From contig BDSL01000059.1 in NCBI GenBank assembly GCA_003116995.1, positions 496,001 to 560,000 of the forward strand: DNA of 64,000 nucleotides. The letters are read 5' to 3'. The notes under the pieces were generated by a model that was not told the DNA's origin, ran no database searches, and saw only the letters and a program-made list of their open reading frames with translations. The DNA is from Yamagishiella unicocca. Taxonomy: Eukaryota > Chlorophyta > Chlorophyceae > Chlamydomonadales > Volvocaceae. Shown in pieces: positions 32,652 through 43,400 of the stretch (its first letter is position 1; every line of letters starts with the position of its first letter). A program made the translations under genes and the position numbers.

Positions 32652-33649
32652 CGGGGCCTCTGCGCCGCGTATATGGCAAGTCATAGCATGCGTGCTGAAA
32701 AATAAAAAAAAGGAGGCGCGTGCAGGTACGCTTAGGGTTTTGGGGTCGAAATAAGCTATTAGGGCATGGAGCCGACTTGCATGAACCAGGCAGGCAGTCA
32801 AGTAGAACGGACGAGCAGCGAACGCGTTCATTTGGGGGAAACGCTGGCTTGGGCGGGCGAGGGGATTGGAACGGGAACGGGCTCGTTGGGAAGGGGCGTA
32901 TCGGGGGCATGCTGAACGGCCACATGGCAAAAACGGTACTAGACGGGAGCTCTCCGCTTCACTCGCTTGAAGCACCGCTTGCTGGTGCAGCCGCCGATTT
33001 TACATTACGTGTAAGTATGTATCAAGCACGGTTGCGGCGCTTCATGCTGGGTTGAGCGCGTCTGCGGAAGTAAGTCCTAGCGCGGCGGGCGAATCCCGCG
33101 CAGCCCAGTTCCTCTCATGTTTAGGTGCAACTTGCGACCACGCATGGCCGGCCGGCTGGGAGGGAGGAATCGGTCTTCAGTCAGCACCATCACAATAGTG
33201 ACGCCAGCATCATAACATCACTGGTGGCAACGAAAGCAGCGCGCAAATTCGAAGACTTCACATCATATATTATTATATGAACCAAGGGTCCCTGGTTCTA
33301 AAATGGCAGCAAACGCACAAGAGCGGCGCTCTCAGATACACAGTGCGCAAAACAGAGGGGCATGAGCGTATGCGGCAACGAACTTTTCAAACGTGTCTCT
33401 TTCAGCGTCTCACGTAAACAAAACGCTACCCTCGCTTTGGCGTTGAAGAACGCCAACCATGCTTGGCATATGTATCCACATTAATCCTACTTTAATACTT
33501 TTCTATCCAGCGAACTTCCCGAGCACCATCGCAGTCCCGCCTCGTCCAGTGTTCTCGCACCCCCGCCTTCCAGCGTCACAACGGTTCGCAACGACAGACG
33601 AACTCCAGTGCAGACATCATCGTGCTGCTCGCAAGCCAGCCGCTCCGCA
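32652..33649. other. convergent intergenic region, no gene seen
   Basis: This interval separates the 3' ends of the reductase (plus) and the plastid-targeted unknown (minus). TTACA at about 33000 is a possible poly(A) signal for the latter. The minus ORF 31819-32925 overlaps reductase exons and is a shadow. Confidence 0.5.
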
Positions 33650-36600
33650 CTACCTGCGCTGCGGCTTGGGCTTGGGCAGCATCGGCGGCGGCGCGGCACC
33701 GCCATCTTCATCGTCCGCGCTGACGGCCCCCCGCGCCATGCCCGTCGTACCCCGCGGCGGCGCCGCCTGCGGCGCCGGCGGCGCCGCCCCGCCCTCGCCC
33801 GAGCCGCCGCCGCCGCTGGCGCCTACGGCGCCCGAGCCGCGGGACCCCTTGGCCGCCAGCTCATCCGCCGGCTGGTTGAACATGGACTGCAGCGCAAACT
33901 GCGCCTTCATCCTGACCCGTGGGTCGAGCTCCTCGTCCTCATCGATCGCCTCCAGCAGATCTCCCAACGCAAGATCCCCGTCGTCGTCGTCGTCGTCATC
34001 GTCGCCGTTGCCGGCGGCGCCACCAACCTCGTCGTCGTCTCCTGCGGCGGCCGGCCGACCTTATGACCCGACCTTATGACCCGACCTTATGACCCGACCT
34101 TATGACCCGACCTTATGACCCGACCTTATGACCCGACCTTATGACTCGACCTGATGACCCGACCTGATGACCCGACCTGATGACCCGACCTTATGACCCG
34201 ACCGCATGACCCGACCCGATCTGCATGTGTGCGTATCATGCTGCCCCCACCTTCCCGCATAAGGCCCAGGCCCCGCATGTCCCGCAGCAGCGCCTCCAGG
34301 TCGTCCTCATCGGCACCGCCGCCACCGCCCCCCGCCGCCTCCGTCTCCGCCGCCAGCTCCGCCAGCTCCGCCTCTGTCATCTGGCCGGACGCGGATTCCA
34401 AATCCAGGTCCAGGTCGAGATCCAGGTTCAACTTGTCAAACTCGGGCACGTCCTTCAGCAGCTCGTACAGCGCTGGGTCGCGAGCCCGCAGCGCCGCCAG
34501 CACCTGCGACGTAGCGATACAGAGGCAGCCCGGGGGTTTCGAGGAAGACCCGTGGATGCGATAAAAAACAGCCGGTTGTGTTTTTAACAGACGGGGGGGG
34601 AACATGATGACAGCGGACATACTGGCTAGTGTGGGGCAGGTGATGGACGCTCAAATGTGAGGACGCCCTCCTCGCAATCACTCGGCCGTCTATTTGTTCG
34701 TTACCTCTTACCCGGTTCTGGTAATGCACTGCTGCTGCCGGCGTCATATTAAAAGCGGGGACCGCTATGGGTCTGTTGGTGCCCCCCGCCGGGCCCCCCA
34801 CCGCCCCGCAACGAACAGCACACCGCACGACACCTCGCACCGTGCCGACGCGTCGTGCGCTTCGGTGCGGTTCGACACCGCCGTACACCGCCGTACCTGC
34901 TCGTCCGTCAGGTCGCCGCCGCCGGCGCTGCCGCCCGGGGCGGCGTCATCGTCGGCGTCCAACATCGCCATGAGGTTCCGCAGCTCCGAAACCTCCCGCA
35001 GCGCCGTCCCCACGGCGGCGTCGCCGACGCCTTCTCCGCCCAGCACCCGCTCGAGATCCGCCTCGTAATCCTCCAGTTCCACGTCAAGATCCAGCGCCGC
35101 TATCGCCGCCGCCACGTCTGCCGCCTCCATCTCGCTGAGCCCCTCCTCCTCCCCTCCCTCCGCCCCGCACGCCGGCTGCTGCACTGCGGCAGCCCGCGCC
35201 AGCCACTCACTGAACTCCTGCCCCGCGCCAATGTCGCGCTGCAGCATGTCAATCACGTCACCTGCCGTCACCTCCCGCATGTCCTCCGCTGTGGGGCTGA
35301 GGATGGCCTGCAGCAGGGCCCGGGCCTGCCGCGCCTCCGGGGGTAGCTCGTCCTCTGCGGGCAGCTGGGCGGCAAGCGAGGCAAGCTGGTGCCGCAGATC
35401 AGCTGGAGGGGAGTTAGGGGATGAGGGGGAGGGAGGGAGGTGAGCCGGGATCAAGGGAGTTGGGAGCAAGAGGAGTGGGGGGTAAGGGAAGTTGGGAGGT
35501 AGGGGAGCAGAGGGAGTTGGGGAATAGAGGTGGAGCAGTTGGGGGACAGGGGTGAGTGGCATTGCGGTTGAAGGAGGCTAACAGGCAATTGCCTGCCCCA
35601 CGCCAAACCCGACAGCGACACGATACTAAACAGCGGCGTCACAGCACCCACCATCCATGGCCGGAGGAGCCATGCCCGCCGCCGCTGCCGCCGCCGCTGC
35701 CGCCGCGGCCTTGGACGCGCCCGCTGCCGCCGTCGTGGCCCCCTGCCCAGCTTCCGGATGCCGCCGCTTCGGCGCCGCTGCCGCCTCCGCCAACGCCTCC
35801 GCCAGCGTCTCCGCCGTCACGTCGCCGTCAGGCCCCGCCACCGCGGCGGCGCCGCCACCTCCGGCCGCTGGCGCCTCCGCCGCGGCGCCCCCCTTCATCC
35901 GCTGCAGCAGCCGCTGCCGCCGGTCGCTGCCCGCCGCACCCATCCCAGCAGCTCCAGAACCACTGCCAGCTGAGGTACGAACGCCGGTGCTGCTGCTGGT
36001 GCTGGCGGCGCGGGCGCCCTGCGGCGCTGCGGCACGACTGCCGTCGTCCGCAGGCGCCAGCGCCGCCTTATCCAGCAGCGAGTCGGGTCGAGACAGGAGC
36101 TCCTCCGATGTCATGTTGCGCTTCCTCATGGCTGGAGTCTCCACGGGGCTGAAGCTCGGCAGCAGGGGGCCGTCGGAGGCGGTGATAGCTGCGGCCTCAG
36201 CTGCCACCTCCAAGTCATCTTTGGCTTTGGCGTCTGCGCCGTGGCGGGCGGGACGGGGTAAGTTGGGACGGGATGAGGCGGGACGGGGCGGGATGGGGCG
36301 GGGCGGGGCAGGGACTGTTTCAACGGCAAGGAAAGGCGGTGAGGGGGTGAGGGAGAGGGGAGAGAACCGTGGGTGCCAGGGCCAACATAAAATACCCAGC
36401 GGTTGCCCGCGGTCGCCTGCCCTCCCCTGGACCCATAGACCCAGATCAACCCTGCGTCGGGACTCACTGGCTTCTCGCTTGCTTCGCTTGCCGCCCTTCC
36501 GAGGGCGCTCTTGAACTACGCCAAAGACCTTTCGGTCTATGTCACGAAACTTCTTGTGGGTCTCCTTCCTGGTGTCGCGACCGCGCTGCGCCCAGCTGAA

Positions 36601-37087
36601 CTGCTCACCGTCTTCTTCTACAGGCGGCGGGTGAGGAGCACGTATGCGTGCAGGTGAAGGGAAAGAGAGTCGACGAAGGACGTTCCGTGGGGGCGCACGG
36701 GTGGCTGGCCCGCTGCCACACGGTCAACAGGGCATCACAGGTTCGCAAACGCCCATTTCAACCACGTAAAGGCGCTCACGATTGCTTAGTGAATGGATGT
36801 AAGATGGATTGTTTGCTGCGGTGGCGCGACCGGAAATCCCACCACCCGCCGCCGTAAGCCGACTCGACCGCTCGCAACCAACCTTGAAGGGCCGCAAGCT
36901 CATTAGCCGCATCTGGGTCCACCGCTTCATACTCAAAGTACACGCCTTCATTCTTCTGGTTGTTTTTAGCTCGCGCCGCTACCCGCGACGACGGAGTTCC
37001 ATGCGGCCCAATAGGCCGAAGCCCATTCAAAGGTAATCCGCATCTTAGCTGCGTCCTAGGCAGCTGCGTTGGACAAGGCGGGTGCAT
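33650..37087 (-). CDS. probable plastid-targeted protein of unknown function
   Basis: Six exons join in phase on the minus strand: 36883-37087, 36468-36617, 35652-36233, 34897-35402, 34251-34503 and 33650-34041 (695 residues). The N-terminus (MHPPCPTQLPRTQL... to RVAARAK) is rich in Pro, Arg, Leu and Ser with a V-A-A-type cleavage context, as in algal chloroplast transit peptides. Exon 1 then has NEGVYFEYEAVDPDAANEL. Exon 2 is basic (FSWAQRGRDTRKETHKKF and RKGGKRSKRE). Exons 3-5 are Ala/Asp/Glu-rich with amphipathic helices such as DLRHQLASLAAQLPAEDEL. Exon 6 has an Asp run followed by DPRVRMKAQFALQSMFNQ. I recognise no domain. Exact phase agreement at all five introns is the main support. 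A 13-bp minisatellite fills intron 5. Confidence 0.7.
34055..34215. repeat. 13-bp minisatellite (CCGACCTTATGAC)
   Basis: About twelve head-to-tail copies, diverging to CCGACCTGATGAC in the right part. It lies entirely within intron 5 of the minus-strand gene, next to the acceptor of exon 6. Confidence 0.95.
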
Positions 37088-38264
37088 GCCTTGTGAATTT
37101 CTGGCGAGGAAATTTCGGGGTCAATCCAGGCTTTAACATACGCTACAAAACGTTCTTTCAAATTGCAAAAAATCGTATGCGTTTACGCTGCCCCTGCATG
37201 CCTCGCATGTTTGTACGGACGAATGAGTACGGCCTGCCAGAGGCGGGAGAACCGAAGCTATGATACGTTGTTCAGTATTGCTACCTCGAGGTGCCGTGAA
37301 GGTTTTTGCGGGAAAAGCTGTGGTTAATTGATTCCAAGTTTTGCTCGCTCTGCGCGACACCGACTCACCAAGCTGGCAAGCTCCCAAGTATCACAGTCAT
37401 CCCAGCTGGTGTAAGCGGTGCTGTCTAAGCTCTTGTGGAGGTAAGCTTGCCGAGGCATTGCTTGTTACAGCCATTCCCCGTTGCGGTGTCGGCGGCATAC
37501 ACTCGAATAGTAAGAGGTGCCCAATGCCTAGGAACGTCCTGTCCACGCCCTAATAGTTTTCCTTGACATAGTCTTAGATAATATTTATACAATGCTGGCC
37601 TTTATGCTGGATACGGCTATCGACTCAGCAGCTTGGCCGTCGTTCTCCACTGCACGATGGCCTTCAACCTGGATTCAAGGCGTGTCATAACATATTTAAC
37701 GTGAATATGCTGTAGGCCTCATCGCTGGTGGTAGTAGGCGCGCAGCAGGGGGGCGCGATTCAAACGGCGAGCCAATTTGGAAGTGGTCGTTTTTGCGGGT
37801 TTTACCTCGTCTGCGAGCGGAATCAGCGATCAGCCATCGAACTATTTCTGGACTGGAGCGGTCAGAGGCGGCAGGAGGTCACTTGCGGCGTCCCGGCTTC
37901 ACCGGTATCCCGGGCAGCGGAACGAGTATATCGGCACAACGGCGCCGCTCACATCCGACAGCAGTGTGCTGCAGCTCCTTGGTTGTTACTCCATTTTTAC
38001 TAAACCGGCCGGCGTGGCCGGCCGGTGCGTCAACCGCCTTTTCGCGTGAGGGCGACCTAGCCGCACGGCTTCCGCAGTCCTTCCCTCATTCGATCGCCGA
38101 AGCCTTGGACCATGCGGCACACGCGCTCCAGCTCTGCCGCACAGGCGATGATGGGTTCATCCCATGGCTCGCAAAGGAACTCTCGGCACAGCCACGCCGC
38201 GCATCGCTCGCAGCAACCGCTCGATAGCCCGCCTCGACTAAAGCAACATAGAGGAGGACCGTCT
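37088..38264. other. intergenic, no supported gene
   Basis: This is the upstream region of the divergent genes at 37087 (minus) and 38265 (plus). A 65-codon plus ORF (37069-37263, GNFGVNPGFNIRY...) and a 79-codon minus ORF (38057-38296, Cys-rich) are open but have no splice or family support. An upstream exon of the 38265 gene may be hidden here. Confidence 0.4.
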
Positions 38265-39524
38265 ATGTCGGCCGAGCGCTTCTTGCTTATCGTCAAGCAA
38301 CTGCAGTCCAGGTGGGCTTACTGGGATGGCGCTGCTGAGGTGGTACCATCGCCCGGCGCCAACACCGCACGACCTGCTTTATACCGCCGTCCGGCTCCTG
38401 CCCTCTCGTCTCATTGCGTTCCTCGATTACTGACGCACAGGGCGAATGAGCTTTGGGAACGGGAACAAGTGGAGTTGCAGCGGGGCGCAGAGCTCATGGT
38501 GATTTGCTGCAGCCCGTCGCCGCCTAGCCCGCAGGAGCAAGTGCCAGTGCAGCAGGTTCGTATCGGGAAACGTTAGGTCCCGGCCGCAACAGGTTCGCTC
38601 CCATCCGTGCTCGGTATGCGCGCGCAACATCGCTCAACACTCTGACCGCCATGATAAAACGTTTTATTATTATATGTAGCAACACCTAATTTCCGCAGCG
38701 TCGCCTTCCCCGTTCTGCCCCTGCTCCTGCCCCTCAGGTCGAAAGCATCACATCCCCGGCAGTGTACCCCTTCGACCACCTGTCACTCCACCACGCCTCT
38801 CACGCGCTGAGCCCGTCGCTCATCCAGGCGGCTCACCAGTTCAACAGCCCGGACTGGAGCAACGACTTTTTCAATGTGTCCCTCTGCCTCGGCCAGCAGC
38901 CAGCATTAGACACGTCTGAAGAGCCGGCGGCCGGTGGACCGTCTTGCAACATCAACGCGTCCGGGCACGGCTGCCACCCGCAGGCCGACCACCAGCAGCC
39001 AGCCGCCTGGCCGCCAGTGGGCATGTTTCATGATGCCGAGGCACACATCTCGCTTCCAAACGGACTGCTCTACGGGGCCTGCGGCGGAGGCAGCGCAACT
39101 GCACGGTGAGACGGCAGTGGGGTCGCGGTCGGAATGGCGGGTTGATGCGGCGATTGGGCGAGTTTGCTGATGTCGGCCGTGTGGGATAAGGTCAGAAGCC
39201 GCTGCGCGTATGAGGACTAGCCTGAGTTTTCCTCCGTCGGTCCTGCTCACGACCTGCCTCCCTCCCCCCATGGCTTCCTCTTAACCTCCCTCCCTGCGTG
39301 CTGGGCGTGCGTGCGCGTTCTTGGTTGTTACCTGCAGGACGGCTAAAGCACGGCTGTTGGACCGGTTCGACGGCAGCTGTGGATTGGGAACCGCCACCGC
39401 GCGCCAGGCACACAACGTTGACCTGTTCTGCAGCTTGTTATCGTCCACGCCTGGGGCGGAGGACTTGCTTGGATCGCCATCGTGGGTCCGAGGGTCGCCT
39501 TGGACGCCTGGGGTTGACCGGTAG
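38265..39524 (+). CDS. small multi-exon protein of unknown function
   Basis: Four exons join in phase: 38265-38311, 38441-38498, 38738-39105 and 39338-39524 (219 residues, TAG stop). The predicted protein starts MSAERFLLIVKQLQSR, continues ANELWEREQVELQRGAELM, then YPFDHLSLHHASHALSPS and a His/Gln/Ala-rich middle, and ends WTPGVDR. I do not recognise it. Exon 1 could start at an in-frame ATG at 38112, adding 51 Ser/His/Arg-rich residues, or further exons may precede it. Support comes from four matching phases and unbiased amino-acid character, so this is a tentative model. Confidence 0.4.
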
Positions 39525-40458
39525 CAGGTGCTGCACTGCATCCACGCACTGCCCAGATATTGACAACTCGCTGCGATAACAACTAACCGTAATACCGACA
39601 GACTCCGTATGGGTGTATGAAATGGGATGGGGAGAATGTCCCACAAGAGTGCCATAATGTGGGGATGTTTTGACAGGGCCGCCCGCAAGCGTACGCAGCT
39701 CTGCCACGATCGCACATACGCTAGGCGCGCATTCATCGTCCCTCGCGCAATTTGTATGGGAATCTAACGCCTCTTCGTGCGGCACCACTCTGCCGGTTCT
39801 TGAATTAGCATGCTTAGCAGGCCTATCAGATTGCGAGCTAGGACGCTCCAATTGACGTTCCTGGCAGCGCAGAACCAATTTTGAGGCCCCTTAGTTATCA
39901 TAACTGTTTCGTCTTCCGTCGTGACTGTATCACATTCTTTTCGTGTTTTTCGAGGGACAGACGCAAGTTGCAGATCCGGTCGCTAGAGAAATTCGTGGAT
40001 CGTGGTGGCGAGGATGGCTTGTATACAACCAGGACTACATACCAGAGAGAGGACACGAAGCGATGTGTTTGTCAGGAGGGCATGTGAGACCCTGACGTCG
40101 GAGAGCGCATATGGGTCTCCTTCGTTCTTTTCGTTCCCCAGCAGTGTGTTCATGTGTTGATGTTTCTGGATCGGTAATTCGTATTGTCTCTGCTTCTCTT
40201 TGTTGGCTCGTTGGATGTGCTGGTTTGGGCGGGTGGATCTTGGACGGGGTGTTATAACTGCTTATTTCTTTTGCTGTTCCTGATGTGCATAAGGTACTAT
40301 TTTTAACTTCCTTCTCGTTCTACCCTACGACACTCTCACCCTCACCGCTGTCCTCCAACGGCGTTCCATTACCATTTTCATACCAGTTTGGGCTCAGTTC
40401 ACAAAATGGAAATTGAAGAACCTTGTCGGTAACAGCGCTGCTAGGTCATCTCCTCGCC
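39525..40458. other. intergenic, no supported gene
   Basis: Short ORFs only. 39880-40420 is AT-richer and pyrimidine-rich (TTCTTTTCGTTCC, CTTCTCTTTG), which would suit promoter or 5' UTR of the mTERF gene. Confidence 0.45.
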
Positions 40459-43400
40459 ATGCTAACTGGATTGGGGGGACATTCCCACCCAGCCGCGACG
40501 AGGCACAGATCCGCAATAGCCGAATCATCGCGTGGCATCAAGTCATCCCGTTGTCGCGTCGTTTGGGCATTTGCAGCCGATAGATGCTCAAGTCGCGGGC
40601 CTGGGAGCCGCCACGGTGGGTACCCTCGCGACGAGTGTTGTTCAGGCTCGTATACGTGAAGTCATGCGTTCACACAATATACATGTTTATAATATGCTTA
40701 ATCTGCCCGTAGTTTGTGCGTGAAGGCTGCCCTGCGGTCCAATGGCGCAAGTACTAAACTCGTGCAAGCCATTTTACTTTCAGGCGGCCATTGCCCGCGA
40801 TGGGTTCGAGCAGCTGTTGTTGATGTTGACAGGGTGCAAGCTGTCGCATCCAGCGATGCAGGTGCGTCCACCCGGCGAGAGGATGGCGCGACGGCGAGTG
40901 GGCTGGGATCAGCTCATCATGCACCTGCTGTCGTGAATATGTGCATAGTGCCCCATGTGGTGCCGTGGGACCCTCGCATCCGGATCGGTTGCGCCCAGTC
41001 CTCAGTCCTATCCTACCGCATACCCCGAAACACCACCTCGCCATCCTCCGCCCCAGCTTTCCCCTCGCCCCCAACCTTCCATCACATTTGCTTACAGACC
41101 TCGATGCCGCTAGCAACCCGGACGCATCCTCTGCATCAGCAACAACAGGAGCACCAGCAACAGAAGCACCAGGAGTAACACCAGCAACAGAAGCAACAGA
41201 AGCATACCCACAATCACCGGAACCCGCCGACGGCAGCGGCGGTGGCGGCCCCGCGGCCGGCCCGCCGCCCGACCCAGATGCCGTCCTAGAAGCCTTCGTC
41301 TCCGCCTTCCGCCTACCACCCCAGCAGCTCCGCATGGTTCTGGAGCGCCAGCCCGCGCTGCAGCGCGCCAGCCCAGAGCTGCTGGCGGAGCGCATCGACG
41401 CCTACACGCGCGCCACGGGGCTCTCCGCCTACCAGCTGCTCTACATCGTGGCCCGGCGGCCCGCCTTCCTGCAGTTCACCCCGGCGGTGCTGCTGGAGCG
41501 CTGCGAGGCCCTCGCCCGCGGCCTGGCCCTCGGCTTCGATGACGTGCTGGCGCTGCTCGTCTCGCAGCCCGCCTTCCTCGACATCCCCCCCGACACCCTC
41601 CGCGCGCTCTCCGGCCGCGTCGCGGGCGAGCTGCGCCTGCGGCCTCGCGCCGCGCTGCAGTTCCTGGCGGGCCTGCCGTCTGGCGAGCTGCGCGCCCTGC
41701 TGAGCCGGCCGCCCGGGGTGCTGCGGGAGCGGCTGGCGGCACTGCGGCGGGTGCTGAAGGACACCTTTGGCGCGCGGCGCGCTACACCCGCGGCGGCGCT
41801 GCTGCTGGCGGCGCGCTGCCCGCCGCTGCTGGCGCTGCCTACCAAGGCCGTGGCGGCGTCGCTGGCTGCGCTCATGACCATTCCGCCCACCAAGGGCGCG
41901 GCGGGCAAGGGCGCCAGCTCGATGCTGGACACGCTGCTGGCATGCCCTCACGTGCTTACGCTGCCGCCGGAGACTCTGCGGGGTCGCTTCGTGACGCTGG
42001 CGGCGGCGGCGCGGATCGACATGCCGGCGGTGGTGTCGATGCTGCTGCTGCAGCCGCGGCTGCTGCTGGTGGATCCCATACGTGTACGGCAGAGGCTGGA
42101 GGGGCTGACGTTCTCGCTCATGGTGCCTCGGCGCTCGGCGCTGGACATGGTGGTACGGCAGCCGCAGCTGCTGCTGTACAACACGGAGACGCTGGGGGAG
42201 AACTGGGCGGCGCTGCAGGCGCTGCTTGGGATCACATTTGACACGGCGCTGTCCATGATCACTAGGTGGGTGGATGTGGGTGTTGCTTCACCGCTAAGCC
42301 GCGCGAAACGCCACATGGCAAAGCGAACAGTCCGCACCAGGGGTGCGTGTGTATATGTGTGTGTATGTGTGTGTCTGCGCGCGCAGGTTTCCCCGCTCAA
42401 ATGCGCAAGCGCAAGTGCCACGGTAGACGAAAAGGTCACAAAGTTTGCTTGTGTTCCAGAACACTCCAAAGGATGCGGCGCAGGCGGTACACAACCGCGT
42501 GCCGCCACGTGTCGTAACCTTTCTTTCGCGCCACCAGCACCGAAAACGAAAACCCAAATCACACACCCTCCGGTCCGCCCGCCTTGCCTCGTCTCCAGCC
42601 TCGCCGCCACACAATCCGGAACCACAGCCTCCATGGTCTTCTCACCGCCACCACCCCTCCGCGATCTTCTCGTGCCCCCCGTTATTCCTCACGTCTTGTA
42701 ATCGGTTCTTTTTTTCAACCCCCCCGCGCAGGCACCCCAACCTGCTGTGCGCCTCCTCCGCCACCATGGCGGCTAAGCTGACGGCACTGGAGGCCACCTT
42801 CTCGCTGCCCCACGCCCGGGCGGTGCTGCTGGTGGTGCAGTGGCCGGCGCTGCTGACCATGTCGGAACGCCGCTACAAGGTACGGCAGCGGTTATCGTTG
42901 CCCGTTGCGGTTGCGGTTGCCGTTTCCGGTTGCGTTCGCGGTTGGCGTCGCCTCCCCTCCACAATCCCCGACCCTGCCTCGCCTCCGCCTGCCCTCCCCC
43001 TCTGCCTGCCTTCTCTCTCTGTGTGTCGACCCACGGGTGTCCTCCCCTCCCCCTCCCCTCCCTCCCTGTAGCGGGTCCACCGAATGCTGTCCTCGCTGCT
43101 GCCGCTGCCTGCGGCCGACCTGGCCCGCCTGGTGTGCCGGGAGCCGTACCTGCTGCTGGAGGACAGCGTCAAGCTGGCGGCCAAGGTGGGGGTGGGGTAG
43201 GGGCGCGTGTATAGGTGGGGGTGGGGTAGGACACGTACTTTGCAGATGGGTCTGGGTCTGGGTCTGGGTCTGGGTCTGGGTCTGGGTCTGGGTCTGGGTC
43301 TGGGTCTGGGTCTGGGTCTGGGTCTGGGTCTGGGTCTGGGTCTGGGTCTGGGTCTGGGTCTGGGTCTGGGTCTGGGTCTGGGTCTGGGTCGGGGTCGGGG

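Noticed and set aside
31819..32925. 368-codon minus-strand ORF
   Set aside because: It overlaps reductase exons 7 and 8 and the CAG repeat on the opposite strand. Its Cys and Ser runs are the complement of the CAG tract.
37069..37263. 65-codon plus-strand ORF (GNFGVNPGFNIRY)
   Set aside because: It overlaps the start of the minus-strand gene, begins at no supported ATG context and has no splice partner.
38057..38296. 79-codon Cys-rich minus-strand ORF
   Set aside because: Open and oddly protein-like, but it lies antisense to the start of the 38265 gene and has no upstream promoter or family match that I can see. It was left out as a likely shadow.
43248..43390. Interstitial telomere
   Set aside because: The unit is GGGTCT, not the TTTTAGGG expected for these algae, and it sits inside an intron.
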